A DNA stretch of 5,882 nucleotides from positions 1 to 5,882 of the forward strand of contig DETN01000045.1 of NCBI GenBank assembly GCA_002362155.1, written 5' to 3'. This document shows positions 1-5,505 of the stretch, in pieces. Within the stretch, counting starts at the first letter, position 1, and every line of letters starts with the position of its first letter. The notes under the pieces are model-generated. The model did no database searches. It was not told where the DNA came from and was given only the letters and a program-made list of their open reading frames with translations. The position numbers and the translations under genes were made by a program. This DNA comes from Lachnospiraceae bacterium UBA3287. GTDB lineage: Bacteria > Bacillota > Clostridia > Lachnospirales > Lachnospiraceae.

Positions 1-26
1 GATCTCTCAGGCAAAAGGACAGGGGA
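1..26 (+). ncRNA. Glycine riboswitch, 3' end only (partial)
   Basis: The first bases carry CTCTCAGGCAAAAGGACAG (positions 4-22), the highly conserved 3' segment of glycine riboswitch aptamers, which forms part of the ligand-binding core and ends in the 3' strand of stem P1 (about 20-25). The rest of the aptamer, and any tandem partner, lies outside the window. What supports the call is the match to the family consensus, the terminator that follows, and the downstream gene, an AGCS symporter, which is a known class of glycine-riboswitch target. Whether the riboswitch is single or tandem cannot be decided here. Confidence 0.85.
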
Positions 27-60
27 TGCCGGCAGCGGCAGCTGCCCGGCCGGATACCCT
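21..60 (+). promoter_or_regulatory. Predicted antiterminator hairpin of the glycine riboswitch expression platform
   Basis: Bases 21-33 can pair with 49-60: AGGG (21-24) with CCCT (57-60), AT (26-27) with AT (54-55), and CCGGC (29-33) with GCCGG (49-53). This gives eleven Watson-Crick pairs with one G-A mismatch (25/56) and a bulged G28. It would sequester the whole 5' arm of the terminator. Its own 5' arm overlaps the presumed P1 3' strand of the aptamer (20-25), so aptamer folding and antitermination look mutually exclusive. A rival local hairpin (28-36 with 41-50, one bulge) is compatible with P1. The pairings are seen by eye; the switching role is inference. Confidence 0.5.
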
Positions 61-81
61 GTATCCGGTCCTTTTTATTTT
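48..81 (+). terminator. Riboswitch-controlled intrinsic terminator
   Basis: CCGGATAC (50-57) pairs perfectly with GTATCCGG (61-68) around a 3-nt loop, and 48-49 with 69-70 extend the stem by a G-C and a G-U pair. A U-rich tract, CCTTTTTATTTT, follows at 70-81. It sits between the riboswitch and the symporter ribosome binding site, so it attenuates the symporter transcript. It overlaps the predicted antiterminator. Confidence 0.8.
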
Positions 82-110
82 CTCCGGGGAACGGACAGGC
101 ATTCATCAAC

Positions 111-116
111 AGGAGG
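111..116 (+). promoter_or_regulatory. Ribosome binding site of the symporter; fixes its start at 128
   Basis: A perfect AGGAGG lies 11 nt before ATG 128. An in-frame ATG at 26 would add 34 residues, but it lies inside the riboswitch tail, has no Shine-Dalgarno sequence, and its coding stretch runs through the terminator, so 128 is the real start. Confidence 0.85.
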
Positions 117-127
117 AAACATTTTTT

Positions 128-1489
128 ATGGATGCATTACTGACTCTGATCGACAAAGGCAACACGTTTCTCTGGAGCTTTCTTCTGCTCGTGATGCTGG
201 TGGGTACCGGCGTGTACTATACCATCCGGCTGAAATTTATCCAGATCCGCAGATTCAGGGAGGGATGGCACGAGGTCTTCGGCAACTTCTCCCTCAGCGG
301 CCAGAAGCATGAAAAGGGCGAGATGACCTCCTTCCAGGCCATAGCCACCGCCATAGCGGCCCAGGTGGGAACGGGAAATCTGGCCGGCGCGGCAACGGCC
401 CTGATCGGCGGCGGTCCCGGCGCCATCTTCTGGATGTGGGTCAGCGCCTTCTTCGGCATGGCCACCATCTATTCGGAAGCTGTCCTGGCCCAGACCTACC
501 GGACCGAGAAGCACGGTGAGATCACCGGCGGCCCGGTCTACTATATCAAGGCAGCCTTTAAGGGGACTCTGGGCAGGGTCATGGCAGGCCTCTTTGCCGT
601 CTTTATCATCCTGGCCCTGGGCTTTATGGGCAACATGGTCCAGTCCAATTCCATCGGGGCCGCCTTTGCGGAGGTCTTCGCCGAGTTCGGCCTGGGCGTT
701 CCCCCTGTGGCGGTGGGCCTGATCCTGGCCGTGATCGCCGCCTTCATTTTCCTGGGCGGCACCAGACGCCTGGCAGCCGTGGTGGAAAAGCTGGTCCCCA
801 TCATGGCCATCATCTATATCTTCGGCAGCCTGATCCTGATCCTTCTGCACATCACGGCCCTTCCCCGTGCCGTGGCCATGATCTTTGTGGGCGCCTTCAG
901 TCCCAAAGCCGTTCTGGGAGCCGGTGCCGGCATCGGCGTCCGGGAAGCCGTCCGTTTCGGCGTGGCCAGAGGCCTTTTCTCCAATGAGGCCGGTATGGGA
1001 TCCACCCCCCACGCCCACGCCAGAGCCAGGGCTTCTTCTCCCCATCATCAGGGCATGTGCGCCATGGTCAGCGTCTTCATCGATACCTTTATCATCCTGA
1101 ATCTGACCGTCTTTTCGGTCCTGACCACAGGGGCCATGGATTCCGGCAAGACGGGCGTAGCCCTGGCCCAGCAGGCCTTCGCAACGAGCTTTGGCAGGTT
1201 CGGCACCATCTTTATTGCCGTATGTCTCCTTTTCTTTGCCTTTTCCACCATCCTGGGCTGGCATTTCTTCGGGGAGACCAATGTGCGCTACCTCTTCGGC
1301 GATAAGGCTTCCAGGATCTATTCCCTCCTGGTGGTCCTCTTTATCGTGATCGGCTCCACCCTCAAGGTCCAGCTGGTCTGGGATCTGTCCGACTTTTTCA
1401 ACGGTCTGATGGTCATTCCCAACGTCTGCGCCCTTATAGCCCTTACGGGCGTGGTCCGGAAAGAGGCGGGAAAGCACGGCGCCCTGTAA
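128..1489 (+). CDS. Sodium:alanine/glycine symporter, AGCS family
   Basis: This 453-residue inner-membrane protein is full length for the AGCS (alanine or glycine:cation symporter) family, which imports small neutral amino acids with Na+. The N-terminus has a short amphipathic stretch and a first membrane segment at about 13-35. QVGTGN (79-84) is the conserved unwound-helix motif. GGGPGAIFWMWVSAFFG (94-110) matches the family signature. Further conserved blocks are TGGPVYYI (133-140), FSNEAGMGS (284-292) and GWHFFGE (377-383). Hydrophobic segments cover most of the chain, and a short basic tail (KEAGKHGAL) ends it. The gene stands alone behind a glycine riboswitch, which points to glycine or alanine as substrate. 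Exact substrate and ion are not readable from the sequence. Family assignment is very secure. Confidence 0.96.
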   Translation: MDALLTLIDKGNTFLWSFLLLVMLVGTGVYYTIRLKFIQIRRFREGWHEVFGNFSLSGQKHEKGEMTSFQAIATAIAAQVGTGNLAGAATALIGGGPGAIFWMWVSAFFGMATIYSEAVLAQTYRTEKHGEITGGPVYYIKAAFKGTLGRVMAGLFAVFIILALGFMGNMVQSNSIGAAFAEVFAEFGLGVPPVAVGLILAVIAAFIFLGGTRRLAAVVEKLVPIMAIIYIFGSLILILLHITALPRAVAMIFVGAFSPKAVLGAGAGIGVREAVRFGVARGLFSNEAGMGSTPHAHARARASSPHHQGMCAMVSVFIDTFIILNLTVFSVLTTGAMDSGKTGVALAQQAFATSFGRFGTIFIAVCLLFFAFSTILGWHFFGETNVRYLFGDKASRIYSLLVVLFIVIGSTLKVQLVWDLSDFFNGLMVIPNVCALIALTGVVRKEAGKHGAL

Positions 1490-1555
1490 GGAAAGCCCCC
1501 TTTTATTCCGGGAAGGCAGAATGTCCCTGCCGGCCGCTGTGATCTGGAATCTGAT

Positions 1556-1593
1556 GCCCCGCCCTCCGGCCTCTGCCGGCGGGCGGGGCGTTT
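1556..1593 (+). terminator. Strong hairpin ending the symporter transcript
   Basis: GCCCCGCCC (1556-1564) pairs with GGGCGGGGC (1581-1589). Inside it, after a T-C mismatch, CCGGC (1566-1570) pairs with GCCGG (1575-1579) around a CTCT loop. The stem is long and GC-rich, but only three T residues follow (GTTTGACATTT), so release may be less efficient than at a canonical site. The T residues are shared with the -35 box of the next promoter. Confidence 0.7.
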
Positions 1594-1620
1594 GACATTT
1601 GCCCCTCTCCCTCGTATACT
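1592..1620 (+). promoter_or_regulatory. SigA-type promoter of the malQ-trmD operon
   Basis: A perfect -35 TTGACA (1592-1597) and a near-perfect -10 TATACT (1615-1620) are separated by exactly 17 nt. The predicted transcription start is about 1627, giving a leader of roughly 43 nt before ATG 1670. The -35 box abuts the 3' side of the upstream terminator hairpin. It should be a strong constitutive promoter unless repressed. Confidence 0.88.
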
Positions 1621-1623
1621 TTT

Positions 1624-1642
1624 AACGTTGGCGCTTTAAAGC
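1624..1642. promoter_or_regulatory. Palindromes at the transcription start, possible operator
   Basis: AACGTT (1624-1629) and GCTTTAAAGC (1633-1642) are perfect palindromes lying between the -10 box and the ribosome binding site. Regulators of maltodextrin genes in Firmicutes are often LacI-type proteins that bind CG-centred palindromes, which makes this a candidate site. Neither palindrome fits a full MalR or CcpA consensus, so function is only a guess. Confidence 0.25.
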
Positions 1643-1654
1643 CAGAAAATATTG

Positions 1655-1660
1655 AGGGAG
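1655..1660 (+). promoter_or_regulatory. Ribosome binding site of malQ; fixes its start at ATG 1670
   Basis: AGGGAG lies 9 nt before ATG 1670. An in-frame TTG at 1652 would place this site inside the coding sequence and would itself have no Shine-Dalgarno sequence, so the ATG is preferred. Confidence 0.8.
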
Positions 1661-1669
1661 AGTATAGAT

Positions 1670-3214
1670 ATGTTCAGAGAAAGCGGTATTCTGTTTCCGG
1701 TCTCTTCCCTGCCTTCCAGGTTCGGGATCGGCTGTTTTTCCAAAGAGGCTTATGAATTCGTGGATTTCCTCCATGACGCGGGCCAGCGTTACTGGCAGGT
1801 CCTGCCCTTCGGCCCCACAGGCTTCGGGGATTCCCCTTACCAGTGCGTGTCTGCCTTCGCAGGCAACCCCTATTTCGTGGACCTGGTGACCCTGATCGAA
1901 GAGGGACTGCTGACCTGGGACGAATGCCATAAGAGGGATTTCGGCTCTGACCGGGAAAGGGTCGACTACGGCGCCCTTTACAACAACCGTCTGGAGGTTC
2001 TTAAGATCGCCTTCGGCCGCTTCAGGGAAAAAGGCCTGGACCAGTCCGAAGACTATAAGGCCTTCGTGAAAAAGGAAGCCTTCTGGCTCCGTGACTACGC
2101 CCTTTACATGGCCTTCAAGGAAAAATACGAGGGCAAGGCCTGGACAGACTGGGACGAAGAGGACAGGGACAGGGACGAAAAGGCTCTGGAAAAGATCCTG
2201 GAGGAAAGCGAAGAGACAGTGGCCTTCTTCTGCTTTGTCCAGTATGAGTTCAGTGTACAGCTGGATGCCCTGAGGGCCTACGCCGCCGAAAAGAAGGTAA
2301 AGATCATCGGCGATATCCCCTTCTACGCGGCCATGGACTCCGTGGATGCTTGGGCCCATCCCGAAGCCTTCAAGTTCGACAAGGACCTGGTGCCCACCGT
2401 GGTGGCAGGCTGCCCTCCGGATGCCCACTCAAAGACCGGCCAGCTCTGGGGCAACCCCATCTATGACTGGAAGGCCATGAAGAAGAATAATTATCAGTGG
2501 TGGATCAGAAGGATCCGCCGCAGCTATGAGCTGATGGATGTGATCCGGATCGACCACTTCAACGGCTTCGACGAATACTATGAAGTGCCCTACGGAGACG
2601 AGACCGCCGAGAACGGCAAAAAGGAAAAGGGCCCCGGCATGGCCTTCTTCAGGGCTCTGAAAAAGGAACTGGGCGAGCTGGAGATCATCGCGGAGGATCT
2701 GGGCGAGATCACGAAGAGCTCCGAAAAGCTCCTGAAGGATACGGGCTTCCCCGGCATGAAGGTCCTGCAGTATGCCTTCGACTGGTCCGAATCCTCCTAT
2801 TACCTGACCTACAAGCATATAAAGAACTGCGTGGTCTATACCGGCACCCACGACAACACCACCACCCGGGCCTGGATCGAGGAGATCCCGGACCACGACA
2901 GGGATTTCGCAAGGCGCTTCATCAATTCCGAGAATACGGACTACGGCCGCTTTGTCTGGGATTTCATCCGTGAGGCCTACAGAAGCTGTGCCGATCTGTG
3001 TATCGTTCCCCTGCAGGATTACCTGGTCAAGGGTAAGGAAGCCAGGATCAACGAGCCCGGCACCCTGGGGACCAACTGGCAGTGGCGCCTGATCCCCAAC
3101 TTCCTGTCCAAAGATCTGGCCCTGAGCATCTACGGCCTGGCAAAGACCTACGGAAGGCTGCCCAAGGAGCCGGTAAAGACGGAAGAGGAAGCGTCCAAAA
3201 AGACCGAAAAATAA
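1670..3214 (+). CDS. malQ: 4-alpha-glucanotransferase (amylomaltase), GH77
   Basis: This cytoplasmic enzyme transfers maltodextrin segments between alpha-1,4-glucans, releasing glucose, in maltose/maltodextrin and glycogen use. The 514-residue product has the usual length of a short bacterial MalQ. The N-terminus reads GILFPVSSLPS, followed by QVLPFGPTGFGDSPYQ, both typical of the family. All three catalytic acids are present in their motifs: nucleophile D295 in VIRIDHFNGF, acid/base E342 in IIAEDLGEI, and transition-state D395 in TGTHDNTTT. These align with D293, E340 and D395 of Thermus amylomaltase as recalled. GTLGTNWQWR is a conserved C-terminal block, and the chain ends in a Lys/Glu-rich tail. 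It is the first gene of its operon, 9 nt before a TrmD-like gene. No glycogen phosphorylase or maltose transporter is nearby. Confidence 0.97.
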   Translation: MFRESGILFPVSSLPSRFGIGCFSKEAYEFVDFLHDAGQRYWQVLPFGPTGFGDSPYQCVSAFAGNPYFVDLVTLIEEGLLTWDECHKRDFGSDRERVDYGALYNNRLEVLKIAFGRFREKGLDQSEDYKAFVKKEAFWLRDYALYMAFKEKYEGKAWTDWDEEDRDRDEKALEKILEESEETVAFFCFVQYEFSVQLDALRAYAAEKKVKIIGDIPFYAAMDSVDAWAHPEAFKFDKDLVPTVVAGCPPDAHSKTGQLWGNPIYDWKAMKKNNYQWWIRRIRRSYELMDVIRIDHFNGFDEYYEVPYGDETAENGKKEKGPGMAFFRALKKELGELEIIAEDLGEITKSSEKLLKDTGFPGMKVLQYAFDWSESSYYLTYKHIKNCVVYTGTHDNTTTRAWIEEIPDHDRDFARRFINSENTDYGRFVWDFIREAYRSCADLCIVPLQDYLVKGKEARINEPGTLGTNWQWRLIPNFLSKDLALSIYGLAKTYGRLPKEPVKTEEEASKKTEK

Positions 3215-3223
3215 GAGGAAGCC

Positions 3224-3976
3224 ATGAGAATCAGTATTCTGACCATGTGTCCGGAACTCCTTGGCGGTTTTCTGGATTCCCATGTGGTAAAAAGAGCGGA
3301 AAAGCTGGGAGCCGGCCGGGTCAGGATCCTGGATATCAGAGAATATGCGGGCGGTTCCTACCGCCATATCGATGATTCCCCCTTCGGCGGGGGAAGGGGC
3401 CTGGTCCTTCGCTGCGGCCCTGTGCTGGATGCCCTGAAGGCAGCAGAAGAGGAAGGAAGGGCTGAGGGCCTGGGACCCGCCTTCAGGATCGCCCTGGTGC
3501 CGGCAGGTCTTCCCTATGACCAGAAGAGGGCCCGCTCTCTGGCCGGAATGGAGCATCTGATCCTGATCTGCGGCCGCTATGAGGGCATGGACGCCAGGAT
3601 CTACGATCATGTGGATCTGAGGCTTTCCGTGGGAGACTATGTCCTGACCGGGGGAGAGATCCCTGCCATGGCGGTGGCGGATTCGGTCCTGCGCCTTTTA
3701 AAGGGAAATCTGAAAGAGGGGAGCGCCGAAGAGGAGTCCTTTGAAAACGGTCTCCTGGAGTATCCCCAGTATACCCAGCCCGCAGACTATCAGGGGCAGA
3801 GGGTACCGGAGGTCCTTTTATCCGGAAATCATGAAAAGATCCGGGCCTGGCGGCTGAGGGAATCCCTGCGGGAGACTCTGGAGTACAGGCCGGATCTGCT
3901 GAGGGAGAGGGACCTGACTCCGGAAGAGAGTAAGATTCTGGCAGAACTGTCTGCCGGAAGGAAAGGAGAACAGTAA
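3224..3976 (+). CDS. trmD: tRNA (guanine-N1)-37 methyltransferase, TrmD family (divergent, possible paralogue)
   Basis: This 250-residue SPOUT-fold enzyme family uses S-adenosylmethionine to methylate G37 of tRNAs, preventing frameshifts. Family motifs are in order: MRISILTMCPELL at the N-terminus (usually FPE), HIDDSPFGGGRGLVL (48-62), LVPAGLPYDQ (91-100, where the family usually has SPQG), LICGRYEGMDAR (114-125), SVGDYVLTGGEIPAM (135-149), and LLEYPQYTQP followed by VPEVLLSGNHEKI (194-206). The last four include the trefoil-knot SAM loops. R157 in DSVLR matches catalytic R154 of E. coli. The position of general base D169 appears to be E171 (SAEEESF). An AGAGGA Shine-Dalgarno overlaps the malQ stop codon. 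The gene is not beside rpsP, rimM or rplS, its usual neighbours, so it may be a second TrmD. Family is secure; identity as the main m1G37 enzyme is less sure. Confidence 0.9.
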   Translation: MRISILTMCPELLGGFLDSHVVKRAEKLGAGRVRILDIREYAGGSYRHIDDSPFGGGRGLVLRCGPVLDALKAAEEEGRAEGLGPAFRIALVPAGLPYDQKRARSLAGMEHLILICGRYEGMDARIYDHVDLRLSVGDYVLTGGEIPAMAVADSVLRLLKGNLKEGSAEEESFENGLLEYPQYTQPADYQGQRVPEVLLSGNHEKIRAWRLRESLRETLEYRPDLLRERDLTPEESKILAELSAGRKGEQ

Positions 3977-4233
3977 TGGCATTCAATCCTATGGTACTGT
4001 TTAAGCTGCGGGGCATGCTGAGCCAGTTCAAGGCCCGTCATCCCAGGGCGGTGGCCTTTGTGAAGAACGAGATCCTGACCGGGCTTCCCGCCGACACGGT
4101 CCTGGAGATCACCATCACCAAGCCCGCCCACGAGCCGGTGATCACCAACATGCTGGTCACCCAGGAGGACCTGGATATGCTGCAGGAGCTTCAGCTCCTT
4201 CAGCAGGAAGTCCAGACCCCCGAACAGCCCTGA
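3976..4233 (+). CDS. Conserved-looking small protein of unknown function (85 aa)
   Basis: The ATG shares one base with the stop codon of the TrmD-like gene (TAATG), and a good AAGGAG (3963-3968) sits 7 nt upstream, so translational coupling is likely and the gene is real. The product is soluble, with no signal peptide or membrane segment. The N-terminal half is basic and probably helical (PMVLFKLRGMLSQFKARHPR, residues 5-24). A middle strand-like stretch follows (DTVLEITITKP). The C-terminal half is acidic and Leu/Gln-rich (QEDLDMLQELQLLQQEVQ), possibly a helix for self-association. I have an impression of similar short proteins in clostridia, but I do not recognise a named domain and assign no function. 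It is the last gene before a strong terminator. Confidence 0.8.
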   Translation: MAFNPMVLFKLRGMLSQFKARHPRAVAFVKNEILTGLPADTVLEITITKPAHEPVITNMLVTQEDLDMLQELQLLQQEVQTPEQP

Positions 4234-4255
4234 GCTTTAAGGAAACATGCTTAAT

Positions 4256-4301
4256 GGACCTGATCCTGCCGCTGCGGCAGGGTCAGGTCCTTGTTATTTT
4301 C
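4256..4301 (+). terminator. Intrinsic terminator of the malQ operon
   Basis: GGACCTGATCCTGCC (4256-4270) pairs with GGCAGGGTCAGGTCC (4276-4290), fifteen pairs including one G-U, around a 5-nt loop. TTGTTATTTT follows. It starts 22 nt after the stop codon of the small gene. Confidence 0.92.
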
Positions 4302-4352
4302 TGCAAAGCCGGGCTGAATTCTGAAAATTCAATAAACAATCCCGGGGTTTTG

Positions 4353-4381
4353 TTTACAAAGATGTAACATTATCGTAAAAT
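4353..4381 (+). promoter_or_regulatory. SigA-type promoter of the secreted SH3/3D protein gene
   Basis: A -35 TTTACA (4353-4358) and a -10 TAAAAT (4376-4381) are separated by 17 nt, in a locally AT-rich stretch unlike the surrounding GC-rich DNA. The expected start is about 4388, leaving an untranslated leader of about 80 nt. Confidence 0.75.
4363..4379 (+). promoter_or_regulatory. WalR/YycF-like direct repeat within the promoter
   Basis: TGTAAC (4363-4368), a 5-nt spacer (ATTAT), then CGTAAA (4374-4379) matches the WalR consensus TGTWAH-N5-TGTWAH at 11 of 12 fixed positions. WalR of low-GC Gram-positives controls cell-wall hydrolases and remodelling proteins, and the gene downstream encodes a secreted SH3b/3D-type wall protein, so context agrees. 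TTACA-AAGA-TGTAA (4354-4367) is an overlapping short inverted repeat and could instead be a repressor site. A match this short can occur by chance in AT-rich DNA. Confidence 0.4.
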
Positions 4382-4401
4382 GCGTAGTTGGTGTTACTAA
4401 T

Positions 4402-4436
4402 GTCCTTCAAATGTCAGTTTTATCGGACTGACGGAC
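4402..4436 (+). other. Bulged hairpin in the 5' leader of the secreted protein gene
   Basis: GTCAGT (4413-4418) pairs with ACTGAC (4427-4432) around an 8-nt loop, and GTCC (4402-4405) with GGAC (4433-4436) forms a lower stem, leaving a 7-nt 5' bulge. No U-tract follows, so it is not a terminator. It does not resemble a riboswitch class that I recognise. It could stabilise the mRNA or be incidental. Confidence 0.35.
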
Positions 4437-4467
4437 CTGCGGGTTCTGAATTTTTGAAAGGAAGCTT

Positions 4468-5430
4468 ATGAAAAGAGCATGGATTCCCGCCTGCTGTGCA
4501 CTGTCCGTTTTCCTGGCAGGCTCTGCGGCGATGGGCAGGCCTCTTCCGGTCTCTGCCTCCGAAACAGAGACCGCCATGGTGTTTCCCAACGGATTCGGCG
4601 CGGAAGAGACTGAAGATCAGAAAAAGAATACAGACTCGGAGGAGACTTCCTTTACAGGCGTCAGCGATCCTTTCTCCGGCGGAGGGGAGACTGTCTCAGG
4701 TCTGGGCATGAGCCGGGCCGACACCATGGAGGTCTTCGGGATCGAAGAATATATCTTCAGTCCCGTGAAGAAGAATGCCTGGCTTCTGGAGGATACAGTG
4801 CTCAAGGCAGACCCCTATGACGAAGCGGAAGACGTCATGGAGCTGAAAAAGCTGGATGAGGTCAAAATCCGGGGCGTCAACAGCTGTCCTTACTGGGAGG
4901 TAAGAGCGGGCAGAACGAAGGGCTATGTCAGGTCTTCGGCCCTGACCACCACGGCAGCCCTGATCAAGGAGATGACGGAAGACAGATCGGTCCTGCAGGA
5001 ACAGCTGGCCATGAAGACCAGGGCGGAGAACGAGGCCAGAGAGATCACCCGAAAGGAACTGACCGACGAGAAGAAAGCAGAGCTCTGGCGCAAGTCTCTG
5101 GCAAGCCAGACCAGATCCTACTACTGGGACGGTCCGGTCCTTTCCAAGAGCGCGGGAGCCGTATACGGACCCAACGGCAAGGAGACCTATTACAACCTGA
5201 ACATGAACGGCGTCATTGCCACCATGCGGCAGATGGGCTATTACGGAGAGTACTGGGTCAGGAACGACGGCTGCAAGATGCTGGGCGACTATATCATGTG
5301 CGCCGCCAATCTGGGCGTTCATCCCAGAGGCAGCCTGGTGGAATGCTCCCTGGGCACCTGCATCGTATGTGATACGGGCGGCTTTGCGGCCCACGATCCC
5401 AATCAGCTGGATATAGCCACCACCTGGTGA
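4468..5430 (+). CDS. Secreted cell-wall protein with SH3b domain and C-terminal 3D-like (DTGG) domain
   Basis: The 320-residue product begins MKRAWIP followed by a hydrophobic core and a likely signal peptidase site after VSA (residue 30). There is no lipobox, LPXTG or other membrane segment, so it should be exported and loosely wall-associated. Residues 31-97 are a low-complexity acidic linker. About 98-158 resemble a bacterial SH3 domain (VLKADPY, LDEVKIRG, YWEVRAGRTKGYVRSSAL), which usually binds peptidoglycan. About 162-212 form a charged helical or coiled-coil spacer. From 228 to the end, the block containing GKETYYNLNMNG, LGDYIMCAANLGVHPRGSLV and CDTGGFAAHDPNQLDIATTW resembles the 3D/MltA-type double-psi barrel, with D274, D302 and D315 as the likely three Asp residues. 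A peptidoglycan-lytic role is inferred, not shown. Six cysteines in the mature part, including CIVC just before DTGG, are unusual. AAAGGA (4457-4462) is the ribosome binding site. Confidence 0.85.
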   Translation: MKRAWIPACCALSVFLAGSAAMGRPLPVSASETETAMVFPNGFGAEETEDQKKNTDSEETSFTGVSDPFSGGGETVSGLGMSRADTMEVFGIEEYIFSPVKKNAWLLEDTVLKADPYDEAEDVMELKKLDEVKIRGVNSCPYWEVRAGRTKGYVRSSALTTTAALIKEMTEDRSVLQEQLAMKTRAENEAREITRKELTDEKKAELWRKSLASQTRSYYWDGPVLSKSAGAVYGPNGKETYYNLNMNGVIATMRQMGYYGEYWVRNDGCKMLGDYIMCAANLGVHPRGSLVECSLGTCIVCDTGGFAAHDPNQLDIATTW

Positions 5431-5452
5431 ATAAGAAATACATCCCTGAACG

Positions 5453-5487
5453 AAAAAGGAGAGAAGCGCGTGCCTTCTCTCCTTTTT
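5453..5487. terminator. Bidirectional intrinsic terminator between convergent genes
   Basis: AAAAAGGAGAGAAG (5453-5466) is perfectly complementary to CTTCTCTCCTTTTT (5474-5487), with a 7-nt loop. The A-run on one side and T-run on the other give a U-tract in both directions. It therefore ends the plus-strand SH3/3D gene and the minus-strand nitroreductase gene, whose stop lies 19 nt away. Confidence 0.92.
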
Positions 5488-5505
5488 AAATGCATTTTTC
5501 CTGCC

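Noticed and set aside
26..127. N-terminal extension of the symporter from ATG 26
   Set aside because: It would translate the riboswitch tail and terminator, has no Shine-Dalgarno sequence, and the added residues are not symporter-like. AGGAGG before ATG 128 decides the start.
137..1477. A 446-codon open frame on the minus strand, opposite the symporter
   Set aside because: It is the antisense shadow of a strongly conserved AGCS gene in GC-rich DNA. Its translation is Gly/Asp/His/Gln-rich without recognisable motifs or a ribosome binding site.
1515..1531. Small hairpin GGCAG/CTGCC after the symporter stop
   Set aside because: Only five pairs with a 7-nt loop and no T-run. The much stronger hairpin at 1556-1589 is the likely terminator.
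1619..1633. Possible CcpA catabolite-repression site (cre) centred on the CG at 1626-1627
   Set aside because: Only about half of the fixed consensus positions match, including loss of the conserved TG, so it is below what I would call a cre.
2429..3610. A 393-codon minus-strand open frame across the malQ/trmD junction
   Set aside because: It spans two conserved plus-strand genes and has no family motifs; likewise the minus-strand frame at 1622-2428. Both are shadows.
4498..4545. Possible lipoprotein signal in the secreted protein because of Cys9-Cys10
   Set aside because: The cysteines lie before the hydrophobic core rather than after it, so there is no lipobox; an ordinary signal peptide fits better.
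4407..4589. A short minus-strand open frame across the secreted-protein start region
   Set aside because: It runs through the leader hairpin and signal-peptide codons of a convincing plus-strand gene and has no motif or ribosome binding site.
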